Notes under the pieces: model-generated
Database searches by the model: none
What the model saw: the letters and a program-made list of their open reading frames with translations, nothing else
What the model was told of the DNA's origin: nothing
Source of the DNA: JAAFIP01 sp043747295
GTDB taxonomy: Bacteria; Pseudomonadota; Gammaproteobacteria; Burkholderiales; Burkholderiaceae_C
DNA length: 27,953 nucleotides
Direction of reading: 5' to 3'
Assembly: GCA_043747295.1 (NCBI GenBank)
Contig: JAYTPK010000096.1
Location: forward strand, 1 to 27,953
Shown: piece by piece, positions 7,696-16,202 of the stretch
How the letters are laid out: each line of letters opens with the position of its first letter
How positions within the stretch are numbered: position 1 is the first letter of the stretch
Program-made: the position numbers and the translations under genes

Positions 7696-8524
7696 AAAGT
7701 GCATTCAAACGTGGCAAAACACGCACAGCATTAGCCATCGTGCTATTGGCCAACGAAGCACTGTCCACACCTCGCAACTGCGCCACCACCTGCGCAATAC
7801 CCGGCAACTGCACACTGCTGTTGACACCCTGCGGCACGCCCGCTGCGCGCTGTGCTGCCGTGGTGTACAGCCAATGCGGCGGCATGTCAGGTGAGTCGGT
7901 TTCTAGCACCAGTGCGCTGTCAGGCAAGGTGTTGCACAGATGGCGCAACTGCGTAGCGCGCTCATAGGTCACAGCGCCGCCAAAACCCAGTGCAAAACCG
8001 CGCTGCACCATGCGCTGGGCTTGCTGGTCTGAGCCGTTAAAGGCATGGGCAATGCCGCCGCTGACTGCGATATCGTTTAAGCCAGCCAACAACTGATCGG
8101 CACTGCGGCGCACATGCAAAATCACCGGCAGGCCATGCTTGCGGGCAAGTTTGAGCTGCGCGCGGTAAAAGCGCTCTTGCTTGGCGCGCGCGTCTGGTGT
8201 GAGCATGGCAGGTACAAAATAGTCCAAGCCGATTTCTCCCACCGCCACCAGCCGCGTGTCGCCGCTGTGCAGTGCAGTGGCCAGCGCTTGGTCTAGGTGG
8301 TCTAGGTCAACATCGGCTGCTTGCAGTGTGTACATGGGGTGAATGCCCAAGGCGTAGCTGTCGCCCAAAGCGTGGGCCATGTCGCGCACCGCTGCAAAGT
8401 TAGCCACCTCAACAGCCGGGTAAATGCAGTGGCCCACGCCGCCCTGCGCTGCCTGCGCGCGCAAGGCCACGGCTTGGCCTGCTATCTCAGGTGCGTCGAT
8501 GTGGCAGTGGGTGTCAATCAGCAT
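7682..8524 (-). CDS. TatD-family metal-dependent hydrolase (YjjV-like)
   Basis: The 280-residue protein has the TatD metal ligands in order: His6 and His8 in DTHCHID, Glu97 in GEIGLDY, His137 in ILHVRR, His160 in AHAFNGS and Asp210 in ETDSPDMPP. Family members are TIM-barrel, divalent-metal-dependent nucleases or phosphoesterases. The ETD-x-PDMP wording resembles E. coli YjjV more than TatD itself. The usual HCFSG is HAFNG here, with the ligand kept. The length is typical. It is followed by a convergent dispersed repeat that overlaps its stop. Upstream, 69 bp separate it from the ChaC-like gene on the same strand, filled largely by another repeat copy. Confidence 0.88.
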   Translation of the reverse strand: MLIDTHCHIDAPEIAGQAVALRAQAAQGGVGHCIYPAVEVANFAAVRDMAHALGDSYALGIHPMYTLQAADVDLDHLDQALATALHSGDTRLVAVGEIGLDYFVPAMLTPDARAKQERFYRAQLKLARKHGLPVILHVRRSADQLLAGLNDIAVSGGIAHAFNGSDQQAQRMVQRGFALGFGGAVTYERATQLRHLCNTLPDSALVLETDSPDMPPHWLYTTAAQRAAGVPQGVNSSVQLPGIAQVVAQLRGVDSASLANSTMANAVRVLPRLNALLSIN

Positions 8525-8533
8525 TTTGATAAT

Positions 8534-8592
8534 GAAAAGCGCTTGTAGTCCGAGTATTTATTACATAGTTAGCTATTATATTAATAGTAATA
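8534..8592 (-). repeat. Dispersed AT-rich intergenic repeat, copy C (minus strand)
   Basis: Read on the minus strand it contains TTACTATTAATATAATAGCT and a core with one change (AATACTCGGACTAC, plus-strand coordinates 8546-8559). It lies immediately after the stop of the ChaC-like gene and just before the TatD-family start, so it fills nearly the whole spacer between two co-directional genes. Confidence 0.78.
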
Positions 8593-8593
8593 A

Positions 8594-9217
8594 TCATTTG
8601 ACAACTTTGGCTAATAGTTGTGCCAAAGCACGGTCGTGGATGCCTTCACGCAGCAATCCATCGTAAGTTTGTTGTGCATAGTCCAGCGTGCTGCCATAGC
8701 GACCCACAGCGTTTTTAAAGATATGCGCGTATTGCGCATCGCACAGGTGCCCACAGTAATTAGGGCTGCTGCGCGACAGCGTAAACGCCAGTGCTTTGAC
8801 CGTGCCCTGTGCGGTGCTGCAGCGCAGCCAGCGCGGGTCGTACACTCCCGTGGGCATTTCGCGCGCCCACAGCTGCTCTAGCACTTGGGGCACATTGGCA
8901 TGGGCAATGTGAAACGCCATGCCCTGACAGCTGCCCCCGGGTAGCAAGGCAAACACCAAGCCTGGGCATTCTGGCGTGCCGCGGTTAATGCGACTGTACA
9001 TATGCAAAGCGCGGTGCCAGCCGTGCACGCGGGCGGGGCGCCTGTCGGTAAAGGCAAACTCTGGCCGCCAGATCAATGAGGCGTAGCCAAACACCCACAA
9101 ACCTTGGTCAGCCGTCGACGCAGCTTGTCCGTCGCGGGCCAAGCCATTGCGCCAGGTCTGCAAGGCGTGCTGCAGCATGGGTTCGGGGTCTCTGACGGTG
9201 AGTTGTGAAAAAGTCAT
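8594..9217 (-). CDS. Gamma-glutamylcyclotransferase, ChaC-like
   Basis: The 207-residue product has the nucleotide-independent substrate-binding loop VFGYASLIW (residues 42-50, usually FGYGSLIW) and the catalytic acid in WAREM (Glu120), the pattern of ChaC/GCG enzymes. These release 5-oxoproline from glutathione or other gamma-glutamyl peptides in the cytoplasm. The C-terminal NYCGH and YAHIF segments also fit the family. The one Gly-to-Ala change in the loop is conservative. It starts at 9217, only 45 bp from the divergent OmpA-domain gene, so the two share a short promoter region. Specificity for glutathione is a family inference. Confidence 0.85.
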   Translation of the reverse strand: MTFSQLTVRDPEPMLQHALQTWRNGLARDGQAASTADQGLWVFGYASLIWRPEFAFTDRRPARVHGWHRALHMYSRINRGTPECPGLVFALLPGGSCQGMAFHIAHANVPQVLEQLWAREMPTGVYDPRWLRCSTAQGTVKALAFTLSRSSPNYCGHLCDAQYAHIFKNAVGRYGSTLDYAQQTYDGLLREGIHDRALAQLLAKVVK

Positions 9218-9262
9218 GGGGCTCTGTTTACAATACAGCTTAGTACTTTATTGGAGTTTTTC

Positions 9263-9871
9263 ATGGTTTCACAAGATGATGACAGCACGGGCGTTGTAAT
9301 GGGCGTGATTTTTGGCGTAATTGCCTTAGTAGTTAGCCTGATTATCGGCGTGACGATGTACCAAAAGAACAAGTCCACCAAAGCTGCAGCCGCTCCTGCG
9401 GCAGTGAGCGCTCCAGCAGCAGCTGCTGACATAACTGCAGGGGCTGTAGCTGCTGGTGCAGCCGGTGCTGCCGGTGCTGCCGCCAGTGTTAACACCCAAG
9501 CCAAAAGCGATGCTGCCATGGACGCAGCAGCCCGCGCCGCGGCCGGTGCTGCAGCTGTAGTAGTTGAAAACGGCGTGGTGAAGTTTTTCTTTGCCTCCGG
9601 CAAGTCTGAGCTGCCCGAGGGCGGCCCACTGGCGCTGGCCGACATCATTGCGGCGACTAAAACTGGCAAAAAAGCCGTTGTTAGCGGCTATGTGGACAGC
9701 ACAGGCAATGCCGCGCAAAACAAAGAGCTGGGCAAGCTTCGCGCCTTTGCGGTGCGTGACTTGCTCAAAGCATCAGGCGTAGCTGAAGACAAAATTGAGT
9801 TGAAAAAGCCTGAAGACATTCAAGCTGGCACAGGTGCCGCTGCCCGCCGCGTAGAGGTGACGCTGCAGTAA
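9263..9871 (+). CDS. OmpA-family C-terminal domain protein with N-terminal membrane anchor
   Basis: I place the start at ATG 9263, because TTGGAG at 9251-9256 is a good ribosome site with six-base spacing; an upstream in-frame TTG overlaps that site. The 202-residue protein has a short acidic start (SQDDD), one membrane segment (about residues 10-28), an Ala/Gly-rich flexible linker to about residue 95, and a C-terminal OmpA-like domain. In that domain GYVDSTG and the final AARRVEV supply the Asp and Arg expected to bind peptidoglycan diaminopimelate. It probably tethers the inner membrane to the cell wall. It is a single gene followed by a strong intrinsic terminator. Confidence 0.82.
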   Translation: MVSQDDDSTGVVMGVIFGVIALVVSLIIGVTMYQKNKSTKAAAAPAAVSAPAAAADITAGAVAAGAAGAAGAAASVNTQAKSDAAMDAAARAAAGAAAVVVENGVVKFFFASGKSELPEGGPLALADIIAATKTGKKAVVSGYVDSTGNAAQNKELGKLRAFAVRDLLKASGVAEDKIELKKPEDIQAGTGAAARRVEVTLQ

Positions 9872-9916
9872 TTGACTGGCTGCACGCTCGGCTTTAGTCA
9901 TTTAAGGCCCATCTCC

Positions 9917-9949
9917 AACCGCCCAGCGTCAAGCCGAGGCGGTTTTTTT
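9917..9949 (+). terminator. Intrinsic terminator after the OmpA-domain gene
   Basis: AACCGCC (9917-9923) pairs with GGCGGTT (9938-9944), followed directly by a run of seven T (9943-9949). The loop is 14 bases. It lies 46 bp after the stop codon. An upstream segment could compete with this hairpin: CTCGGCTT (9887-9894) is complementary to AAGCCGAG (9931-9938) in the loop and stem. Confidence 0.8.
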
Positions 9950-9991
9950 ATGACCGAGCGTTATTTGGTAACCGCTTTGTAACCCCAGCGC

Positions 9992-10020
9992 TAGACGATA
10001 GCGTGCAACCATCGTATGAT
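9992..10020 (+). promoter_or_regulatory. Candidate sigma-70 promoter of edd-eda
   Basis: TAGACG (9992-9997) and TATGAT (10015-10020) are spaced 17 bp apart. The -10 matches the consensus in five of six bases and the -35 in four of six. The predicted start of transcription, near 10027, falls on the HexR-like operator. Confidence 0.5.
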
Positions 10021-10025
10021 TGGCA

Positions 10026-10040
10026 TGTAACTAAATTACC
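10026..10040 (+). promoter_or_regulatory. HexR-like operator upstream of edd
   Basis: TGTAACTAAATTACC matches in 13 of 15 bases the palindrome TGTAATTAAATTACA that I know as the HexR site in proteobacteria. HexR is an RpiR-family repressor of Entner-Doudoroff genes that is relieved by KDPG. The site is seven bases before the edd ATG and overlaps the likely +1, a position suited to repression. Confidence 0.68.
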
Positions 10041-10046
10041 TATTTT

Positions 10047-11875
<1,829 letters not shown>

Positions 11876-11891
<16 letters not shown>

Positions 11892-12538
11892 AAAATCTTC
11901 CCGCTGTGCTGACCGCGCTAGACGTGATGCGCGACGCACCTGTTATCCCTGTCATTGTGCTGAGCGACATTGCCCACGCCGTGCCGCTGGCGCGCGCGCT
12001 GGTAGCCGGGGGCATCCGCATGCTGGAGGTTACCTTGCGCACGCCAGTAGCGCTGCAGTGCATAGAGCGCATCGCCAAAGAAGTGCAGGGCGCCGTGGTG
12101 GGCGCAGGCACAGTGCGCAGCGCCGCTGATGCACAAGCAGCGGCCAAAGCCGGTGCCAGATTTGCCGTAAGCCCCGGCTTTACCCATGTGGTGGGCCAAG
12201 CCTGCAAAGACGCAGGCCTGGCGCTGCTGCCCGGTGTGGCCACGGGCAGCGAGATCATGATGGCACAAGAGGCCGGTTACACCCAGCTGAAGTTTTTCCC
12301 CGCCATGCAAGCGGGTGGCCCCGCCATGCTCAAAGCTTGGAGCGGCCCGTTTTTTGATGTGCAGTTTTGCCCCACTGGCGGTGTGAGCGCTGCCAATGCT
12401 AAAGAGTTTTTAGCATTGCCCAATGTGGTGTGCGTAGGTGGGTCTTGGCTGACACCTGCAGATGCTGTTGCCACGGGTGACTGGGCGCAGATCACTGCAC
12501 TGGCTGCGGCGGCTGCAGCGGCTGCAGCTTTGACTTAG
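11876..12538 (+). CDS. eda: KDPG/KHG aldolase (Entner-Doudoroff)
   Basis: This class I aldolase splits KDPG into pyruvate and glyceraldehyde 3-phosphate, completing the pathway begun by edd. The 220-residue product has Glu51 in LEVTLRT and the Schiff-base Lys139 in QLKFFPA, plus the phosphate-binding CPTGGVS. The C-terminus ends in a run of alanines encoded by GCN repeats (about 12504-12531), beyond the conserved fold. The start is uncertain: ATG 11876 is one base after AGGAG (11870-11874), too close for good initiation. The in-frame TTG at 11882 has seven-base spacing and would remove two residues. It overlaps the end of edd. Confidence 0.96.
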
Positions 12539-12560
12539 GGTACAGGTTTAAGCTGTAGGT

Positions 12561-12977
12561 CTAACGTTTGGTATCCGCAGGTAAATTGCGCGGCTTGCCG
12601 TCCATGTCAATGGCCACATAGGTCAGGTTTGCCTCAGTCACTTTGATGGTTTGATCCGGCTGGCGCATGCGCTGGGCATACACCTCCACCTTCACGGTGA
12701 CCGATGTGGTACCTATCCGCTCTACTTCAGCAAAAAAGCTCAGCAGGTCGCCGATTTTCACAGCCTGTTTAAAAATAAACTGGTTGACGGCGACAGTGGC
12801 AATGCGGCCTTTGGCAATGCGCGCGGGAATGACCGAGCCTGCCAAGTCAACCTGGGCCATCACCCAGCCGCCAAAAATATCACCATTCGCATTGCTGTCA
12901 GCAGGCATGGGAATGACTTTAAGCACCAGCTCTTTGTCAGTGGGCATAACCGTGGATTCGCTTGAGTTTTGAGACAT
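12561..12977 (-). CDS. Acyl-CoA thioesterase, YciA-like hotdog fold
   Basis: From ATG 12977 the protein has 138 residues; a GTG two codons upstream is also in frame but I prefer the ATG. The segment MPADSNANGDIFGGWVMAQVDLAG carries the conserved Asn-Gly-Asp-Ile-Phe-Gly-Gly of YciA-type hotdog thioesterases, with the catalytic Asp. These enzymes hydrolyse short- to medium-chain acyl-CoA to free acid and CoA in the cytoplasm. The later VTVKVEVYAQRM strand fits too. Length is standard. It converges with eda across 22 bp and diverges from the ABC exporter across 54 bp. Chain-length preference cannot be read from sequence. Confidence 0.9.
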   Translation of the reverse strand: MSQNSSESTVMPTDKELVLKVIPMPADSNANGDIFGGWVMAQVDLAGSVIPARIAKGRIATVAVNQFIFKQAVKIGDLLSFFAEVERIGTTSVTVKVEVYAQRMRQPDQTIKVTEANLTYVAIDMDGKPRNLPADTKR

Positions 12978-13031
12978 AGGCACAATCTAGGCTTAGACCC
13001 AGATAGATTAAATTAAAACAGTCATTGTCAC

Positions 13032-14912
13032 ATGCGCGCATACGGCCCCAGCTCAACACCTCCTGCTCCCTCCAACACAGCCGTTGCTTTTGCTGCGCCC
13101 AGTTCTGACTGGGCCACACTCAAACGCCTGTTTCCGTACCTATGGCGCTACAAATGGCGCGTGCTGGCGGCGCTGGGCTTCATGATTGCCGCCAAGGCTG
13201 CCAACGTCAGTGTGCCGTTGCTGCTCAAAGAGCTGGTGGATTCTTTAAGCCTGCAGCCCGGCAGCCCACAAACATTACTGGTGGTGCCCGTAGCGCTGCT
13301 GCTGGGCTACGGCGCACTGCGCCTGTCTACATCGCTGTTTACCGAGCTGCGTGAGCTGGTATTTGCCAAGGCCACGCACGGCACGGCTCGCACCATTGCG
13401 CTGGAGACTTTTCAACACCTGCATGCGCTGAGTCTGCGCTTTCACCTAGAGCGGCAAACCGGCGGCATGACACGCGATATAGAGCGTGGCGTGCGCGGCA
13501 TTGAGTCGCTGATTTCGTATTCGCTGTACTCCATCATTCCTACGCTGATTGAAGTGCTGCTAGTGCTGGGCATTTTGGCTGTGAAGTTTGATATTTGGTT
13601 TGCACTGATCACCATCATTGCATTGGTGCTGTACATCACATTCACCGTGCTAGTCACTGAATGGCGCACGCAGTTTCGCAAACAAGCTAACGAGTTTGAC
13701 TCGGCAGCGCACAGCAAGGCCATTGATTCGCTGCTGAACTATGAAACCGTCAAATACTTTAACAACGAAGGCTTTGAAGCCAATCGCTACGACGAAAGCC
13801 TAGAAAAACTGCGCAAGGCACGGCTGAAAAGCCAAACCACACTCATGCTGCTGAACACTGGCCAGCAGGTCATCATCGCTATTGGCTTGGTGGCCATGCT
13901 GTGGCGTGCCACCACGGGCGTGGTGGAGGGGCGGCTGACGATTGGCGACTTTGTGATGATCAACGCTTTTATGATTCAGCTGTACATTCCGCTGAATTTC
14001 CTGGGTGTAATTTACCGTGAAATCAAACAAAGCTTGACCGACTTGGACAAAATGTTTGTACTCATGGAAAAAGAGCGCGAAGTAGCTGATTTACCTGGTG
14101 CGCAAGCTATCAATATACAAGTATCGCCTACCGTGAAGTTTGACCATGTTAACTTTACGTATGAAGTTGCCAAGGCGGGCGACACAACTGCAGCGCGGCA
14201 AATACTGCATGACGTAAGCTTTGAAATTCCAGCCGGTAAGACGGTAGCAGTGGTGGGGCCTAGCGGTTCGGGCAAGTCAACTTTGGCGCGGCTGTTGTAC
14301 CGGTTTTATGATGTGCAAAGCGGCAGCATCAGCATAGCGGGGCAGGAGATTCGCAGCGTCACGCAGTCCAGCGTGCGCCGCGCCATTGGCATTGTGCCGC
14401 AAGACACCGTGCTGTTTAACGACACGGTGGAATACAACATAGCCTACGGCAAGCCCGGCAGCACCCGAACCGAGGTAGAGGCCGCCGCACAAGCTGCGCG
14501 CATACACGGCTTTATCAGTGCCAGCCCGAAAGGCTACGACACCATTGTGGGTGAGCGCGGCCTCAAATTATCAGGCGGCGAAAAGCAGCGCGTAGCCATT
14601 GCCCGCACCCTGCTCAAAGACCCGCCAATTTTAATATTTGACGAAGCCACCTCGGCGCTAGACAGCGCAAACGAGCGCGCTATTCAGGCCGAGCTGCAAG
14701 GCGTGGCCAGCGGTAAAACCACGCTCGTCATTGCACACAGGCTGTCTACGGTGGTGGACGCACATGAGATTTTGGTACTAGACGCAGGCCGCATCGTGGA
14801 GCGCGGCACGCATACGCAGCTGCTGGCGCTGCAAGGGCGTTACGCAAATATGTGGGCGTTGCAGCAAAGCAGTAATTCAGAGATTGAAGCTGAGGAAGCT
14901 ATTCACGTTTAG
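13032..14912 (+). CDS. Atm1/HMT1-type ABC transporter, fused membrane and ATPase domains
   Basis: The 626-residue half-transporter has a hydrophobic six-helix membrane domain (about residues 35-340). Its cytoplasmic region contains NYETVKYFNNE, a hallmark of the Atm1/heavy-metal exporter group. The ATPase domain has Walker A GPSGSGKST (409-417), signature LSGGEKQRVA (about 513-522), Walker B ILIFDEATSALD (about 533-544) and the H-loop in VIAHRLSTV. Homodimers of this group export glutathione or glutathione-metal/sulfur compounds across the inner membrane; that role is a family inference. The first 20 residues are Pro/Ala/Ser-rich and no clear ribosome site precedes the ATG, so a slightly later start is possible. 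An AT-rich repeat copy follows its stop by about 15 bp. Confidence 0.92.
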   Translation: MRAYGPSSTPPAPSNTAVAFAAPSSDWATLKRLFPYLWRYKWRVLAALGFMIAAKAANVSVPLLLKELVDSLSLQPGSPQTLLVVPVALLLGYGALRLSTSLFTELRELVFAKATHGTARTIALETFQHLHALSLRFHLERQTGGMTRDIERGVRGIESLISYSLYSIIPTLIEVLLVLGILAVKFDIWFALITIIALVLYITFTVLVTEWRTQFRKQANEFDSAAHSKAIDSLLNYETVKYFNNEGFEANRYDESLEKLRKARLKSQTTLMLLNTGQQVIIAIGLVAMLWRATTGVVEGRLTIGDFVMINAFMIQLYIPLNFLGVIYREIKQSLTDLDKMFVLMEKEREVADLPGAQAINIQVSPTVKFDHVNFTYEVAKAGDTTAARQILHDVSFEIPAGKTVAVVGPSGSGKSTLARLLYRFYDVQSGSISIAGQEIRSVTQSSVRRAIGIVPQDTVLFNDTVEYNIAYGKPGSTRTEVEAAAQAARIHGFISASPKGYDTIVGERGLKLSGGEKQRVAIARTLLKDPPILIFDEATSALDSANERAIQAELQGVASGKTTLVIAHRLSTVVDAHEILVLDAGRIVERGTHTQLLALQGRYANMWALQQSSNSEIEAEEAIHV

Positions 14913-14926
14913 TTCGAGTGAAAATT

Positions 14927-14990
14927 AGTTACTATTAATTTGATAGCTATTAAATCAATGAATGCTTGGACTATTGGCATATTTCGTTAT
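14927..14990 (+). repeat. Dispersed AT-rich intergenic repeat, copy D
   Basis: Contains the imperfect palindrome ATTAATTTGATAGCTATTAA and a slightly diverged core AATGCTTGGACTAT (14961-14974). It starts about 15 bp after the ABC exporter stop, in the same orientation as that gene. Confidence 0.78.
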
Positions 14991-15044
14991 TGAATGTGCT
15001 GTTTTATGCTCTTTGCTTCTTGCTTTTTTTCGTTGTACTGGTAT

Positions 15045-15237
15045 GCGGCCTGCTGCGCCGTAGGGCTATCGCCACCCGAACCACGGGCCCTGCGGGCAAG
15101 CATCTGCGGTACTCACTACGGGGGAAATTTAGAAACTCGCCTGCGGCTCAAAAATCTAAATTTCTTGTCCCCTGCGTTCCGTTCCTCGAGCCCGAAGTTC
15201 GAATCGGTGGCGACAGCCCTACGGCGCAGCAGGCCGC
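15045..15237. repeat. Long nested palindrome with 34-35 bp outer arms
   Basis: Outer arms 15045-15079 and 15204-15237 are reverse complements with one mismatch and one single-base indel; both contain CTGCTGCGCCGTAGGGCT or its complement. Inside is a second inverted pair, GGGGAAATTTAGA (15121-15133) against TCTAAATTTC plus CCCC (15155-15164 and 15169-15172). The core does not match the three nested hairpin elements, though the architecture is alike. Confidence 0.88.
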
Positions 15238-15338
15238 TTGTAGTGGGCTGAAGATTAGCCGCAAAGATAGCTCGTTGATTGAAGCCGCAACACTCGATGC
15301 GCTACGTGTCTTCGCGGTCGTATGACCACAGCAACCGG

Positions 15339-15407
15339 GGTCAGATCAAAATTCAGGAAGATCACTCTCCGAAGACAACACAGCTAGTACGAAATTTTGC
15401 TCTGACC
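15339..15407. repeat. Short inverted repeat pair, possible mobile-element remnant
   Basis: GGTCAGATCAAAATTC (15339-15354) and GAAATTTTGCTCTGACC (15391-15407) are reverse complements apart from one mismatch and one extra base, with a 36-bp spacer. GGGGTCAGA-type sequences often flank REP-associated (RAYT/IS200-like) transposase genes, but no transposase frame is present. Confidence 0.5.
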
Positions 15408-15558
15408 TCGCTTGCCCACACCGAAGCGCGTGCCTCAAAACTACAACATCGACCAGGGTGAGCGGTGGGAGCGTATCGATGCAAAAACTGCAGCGAGGTG
15501 CGGCCCACCATCTAGAGATAACTACTCATTGCCGCGCGTGTTCGCGGAAGTTTTTACA

Positions 15559-15620
15559 GCGATATGTCCCGCCGCCCGCCACGGCTAATCAACGACACCA
15601 TGCATTGCAACAGGGGAGTT
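15559..15620 (+). repeat. Second dispersed repeat, right-hand part of a split copy
   Basis: GCGATATGTCCCGCCGCCCG (15559-15578) is identical to 7547-7566, followed by a diverged AATCAACGA and ATGCATTGCAACAGGGGAG. A shorter echo, GCATTGCAAAAGGGGAAG, follows at 15658-15675. Confidence 0.65.
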
Positions 15621-15629
15621 CAATCCTCA

Positions 15630-15720
15630 AACAACGAACAACGAACAACGAACAAAAGCATTGCAAAAGGGGAAGCCCGACCCCGAGCTAAACAACCAAG
15701 CCCCGAGCTAACTGACCAAG
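15630..15720 (+). repeat. Two short tandem repeats next to the folK stop
   Basis: AACAACG is repeated three times (15630-15650) and partly a fourth time. Then a 20-bp unit beginning CCCCGAGCTAA occurs twice in tandem (15681-15700 and 15701-15720), 17 of 20 bases alike. The second unit contains the folK stop codon. Confidence 0.75.
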
Positions 15721-16181
15721 CGGTTGCAACCTTGATGCTGCACCCGCTGCAACGCCTGTGCATTGACCAGCTGCGGTGCAATTTCGTGCAGGGGCTGCAA
15801 CACAAAAGCGCGCTCATACATGCGAGGATGCGGCACAGTGAGTGTGGGGCTGTTGATCTGGGCGCTGCCGTACAGCAACAGGTCCAGGTCTAATGTGCGC
15901 GGGGCGTTGATATAGGGTCTTTCGCGACCTGCTGATTGCTCTAAAATTTGTAGCTGCTCGAGCAATGAATACGATGTGATCAAGGTGTTGAGTTGCACCA
16001 CCGCGTTAATGTAATCAGGCCCTGCGCTATCTAAGGGCGTGCTGCGGTACAAGCTAGAGCGTGACACTAGCGTGGTGTGCGGCAACTGCGCCATATCGGC
16101 CATAGCTTGCACCACCGTACGCTGGGCATCACCTAAATTGGCGCCCAGTGCAATATAGACAGGTACGGGCGTGCTGTGCAT
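15708..16181 (-). CDS. folK: 2-amino-4-hydroxy-6-hydroxymethyldihydropteridine pyrophosphokinase
   Basis: FolK transfers pyrophosphate from ATP to hydroxymethyl-dihydropterin in folate synthesis. The 157-residue product has the N-terminal ALGANLGD (residues 11-18) and the metal-binding pair Asp98 and Asp100 in PRTLDLDLLLYG, and ends the conserved core with PHPRMYERAFVL. Length is standard. It lies 21 bp after pcnB on the same strand, the usual Burkholderiales neighbour. The last codons and the stop lie in a tandem duplication (15681-15720), so the C-terminal residues NRLVS may have been altered by that duplication. Confidence 0.95.
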   Translation of the reverse strand: MHSTPVPVYIALGANLGDAQRTVVQAMADMAQLPHTTLVSRSSLYRSTPLDSAGPDYINAVVQLNTLITSYSLLEQLQILEQSAGRERPYINAPRTLDLDLLLYGSAQINSPTLTVPHPRMYERAFVLQPLHEIAPQLVNAQALQRVQHQGCNRLVS

Positions 16182-16202
16182 ACGCCGTGTTTACATGCTG
16201 AG

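Larger units (their letters stand above)
14913..15707. other. 795-bp gene-free region dense in repeats
   Basis: No open frame here looks like a real protein; those present cross a long palindrome and differ on both strands. In order it holds repeat copy D (14927-14990), a piece of the second dispersed repeat (about 15020-15044), a 193-bp nested palindrome (15045-15237), a 16-bp inverted repeat pair (15339-15407), the rest of the second dispersed repeat (15559-15620), and two tandem repeats (15630-15720). The whole looks like successive insertions in a neutral site between the ABC exporter and folK. Confidence 0.7.

Noticed and set aside
9214..9718. Minus-strand frames opposite the OmpA-domain gene
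   Set aside because: They come from the Ala-rich GCN linker read in reverse; the plus-strand gene has a membrane anchor, OmpA motifs, ribosome site and terminator.
14966..15325. 119-codon frame after the ABC exporter with a hydrophobic start
   Set aside because: It runs through the long palindrome and the repeat; the hydrophobic start comes from the T-run of a dispersed repeat.
15559..15720. CRISPR array suggested by the short repeats near folK
   Set aside because: Units are 7 and 20 bp in direct tandem without spacers, and no cas gene is present.
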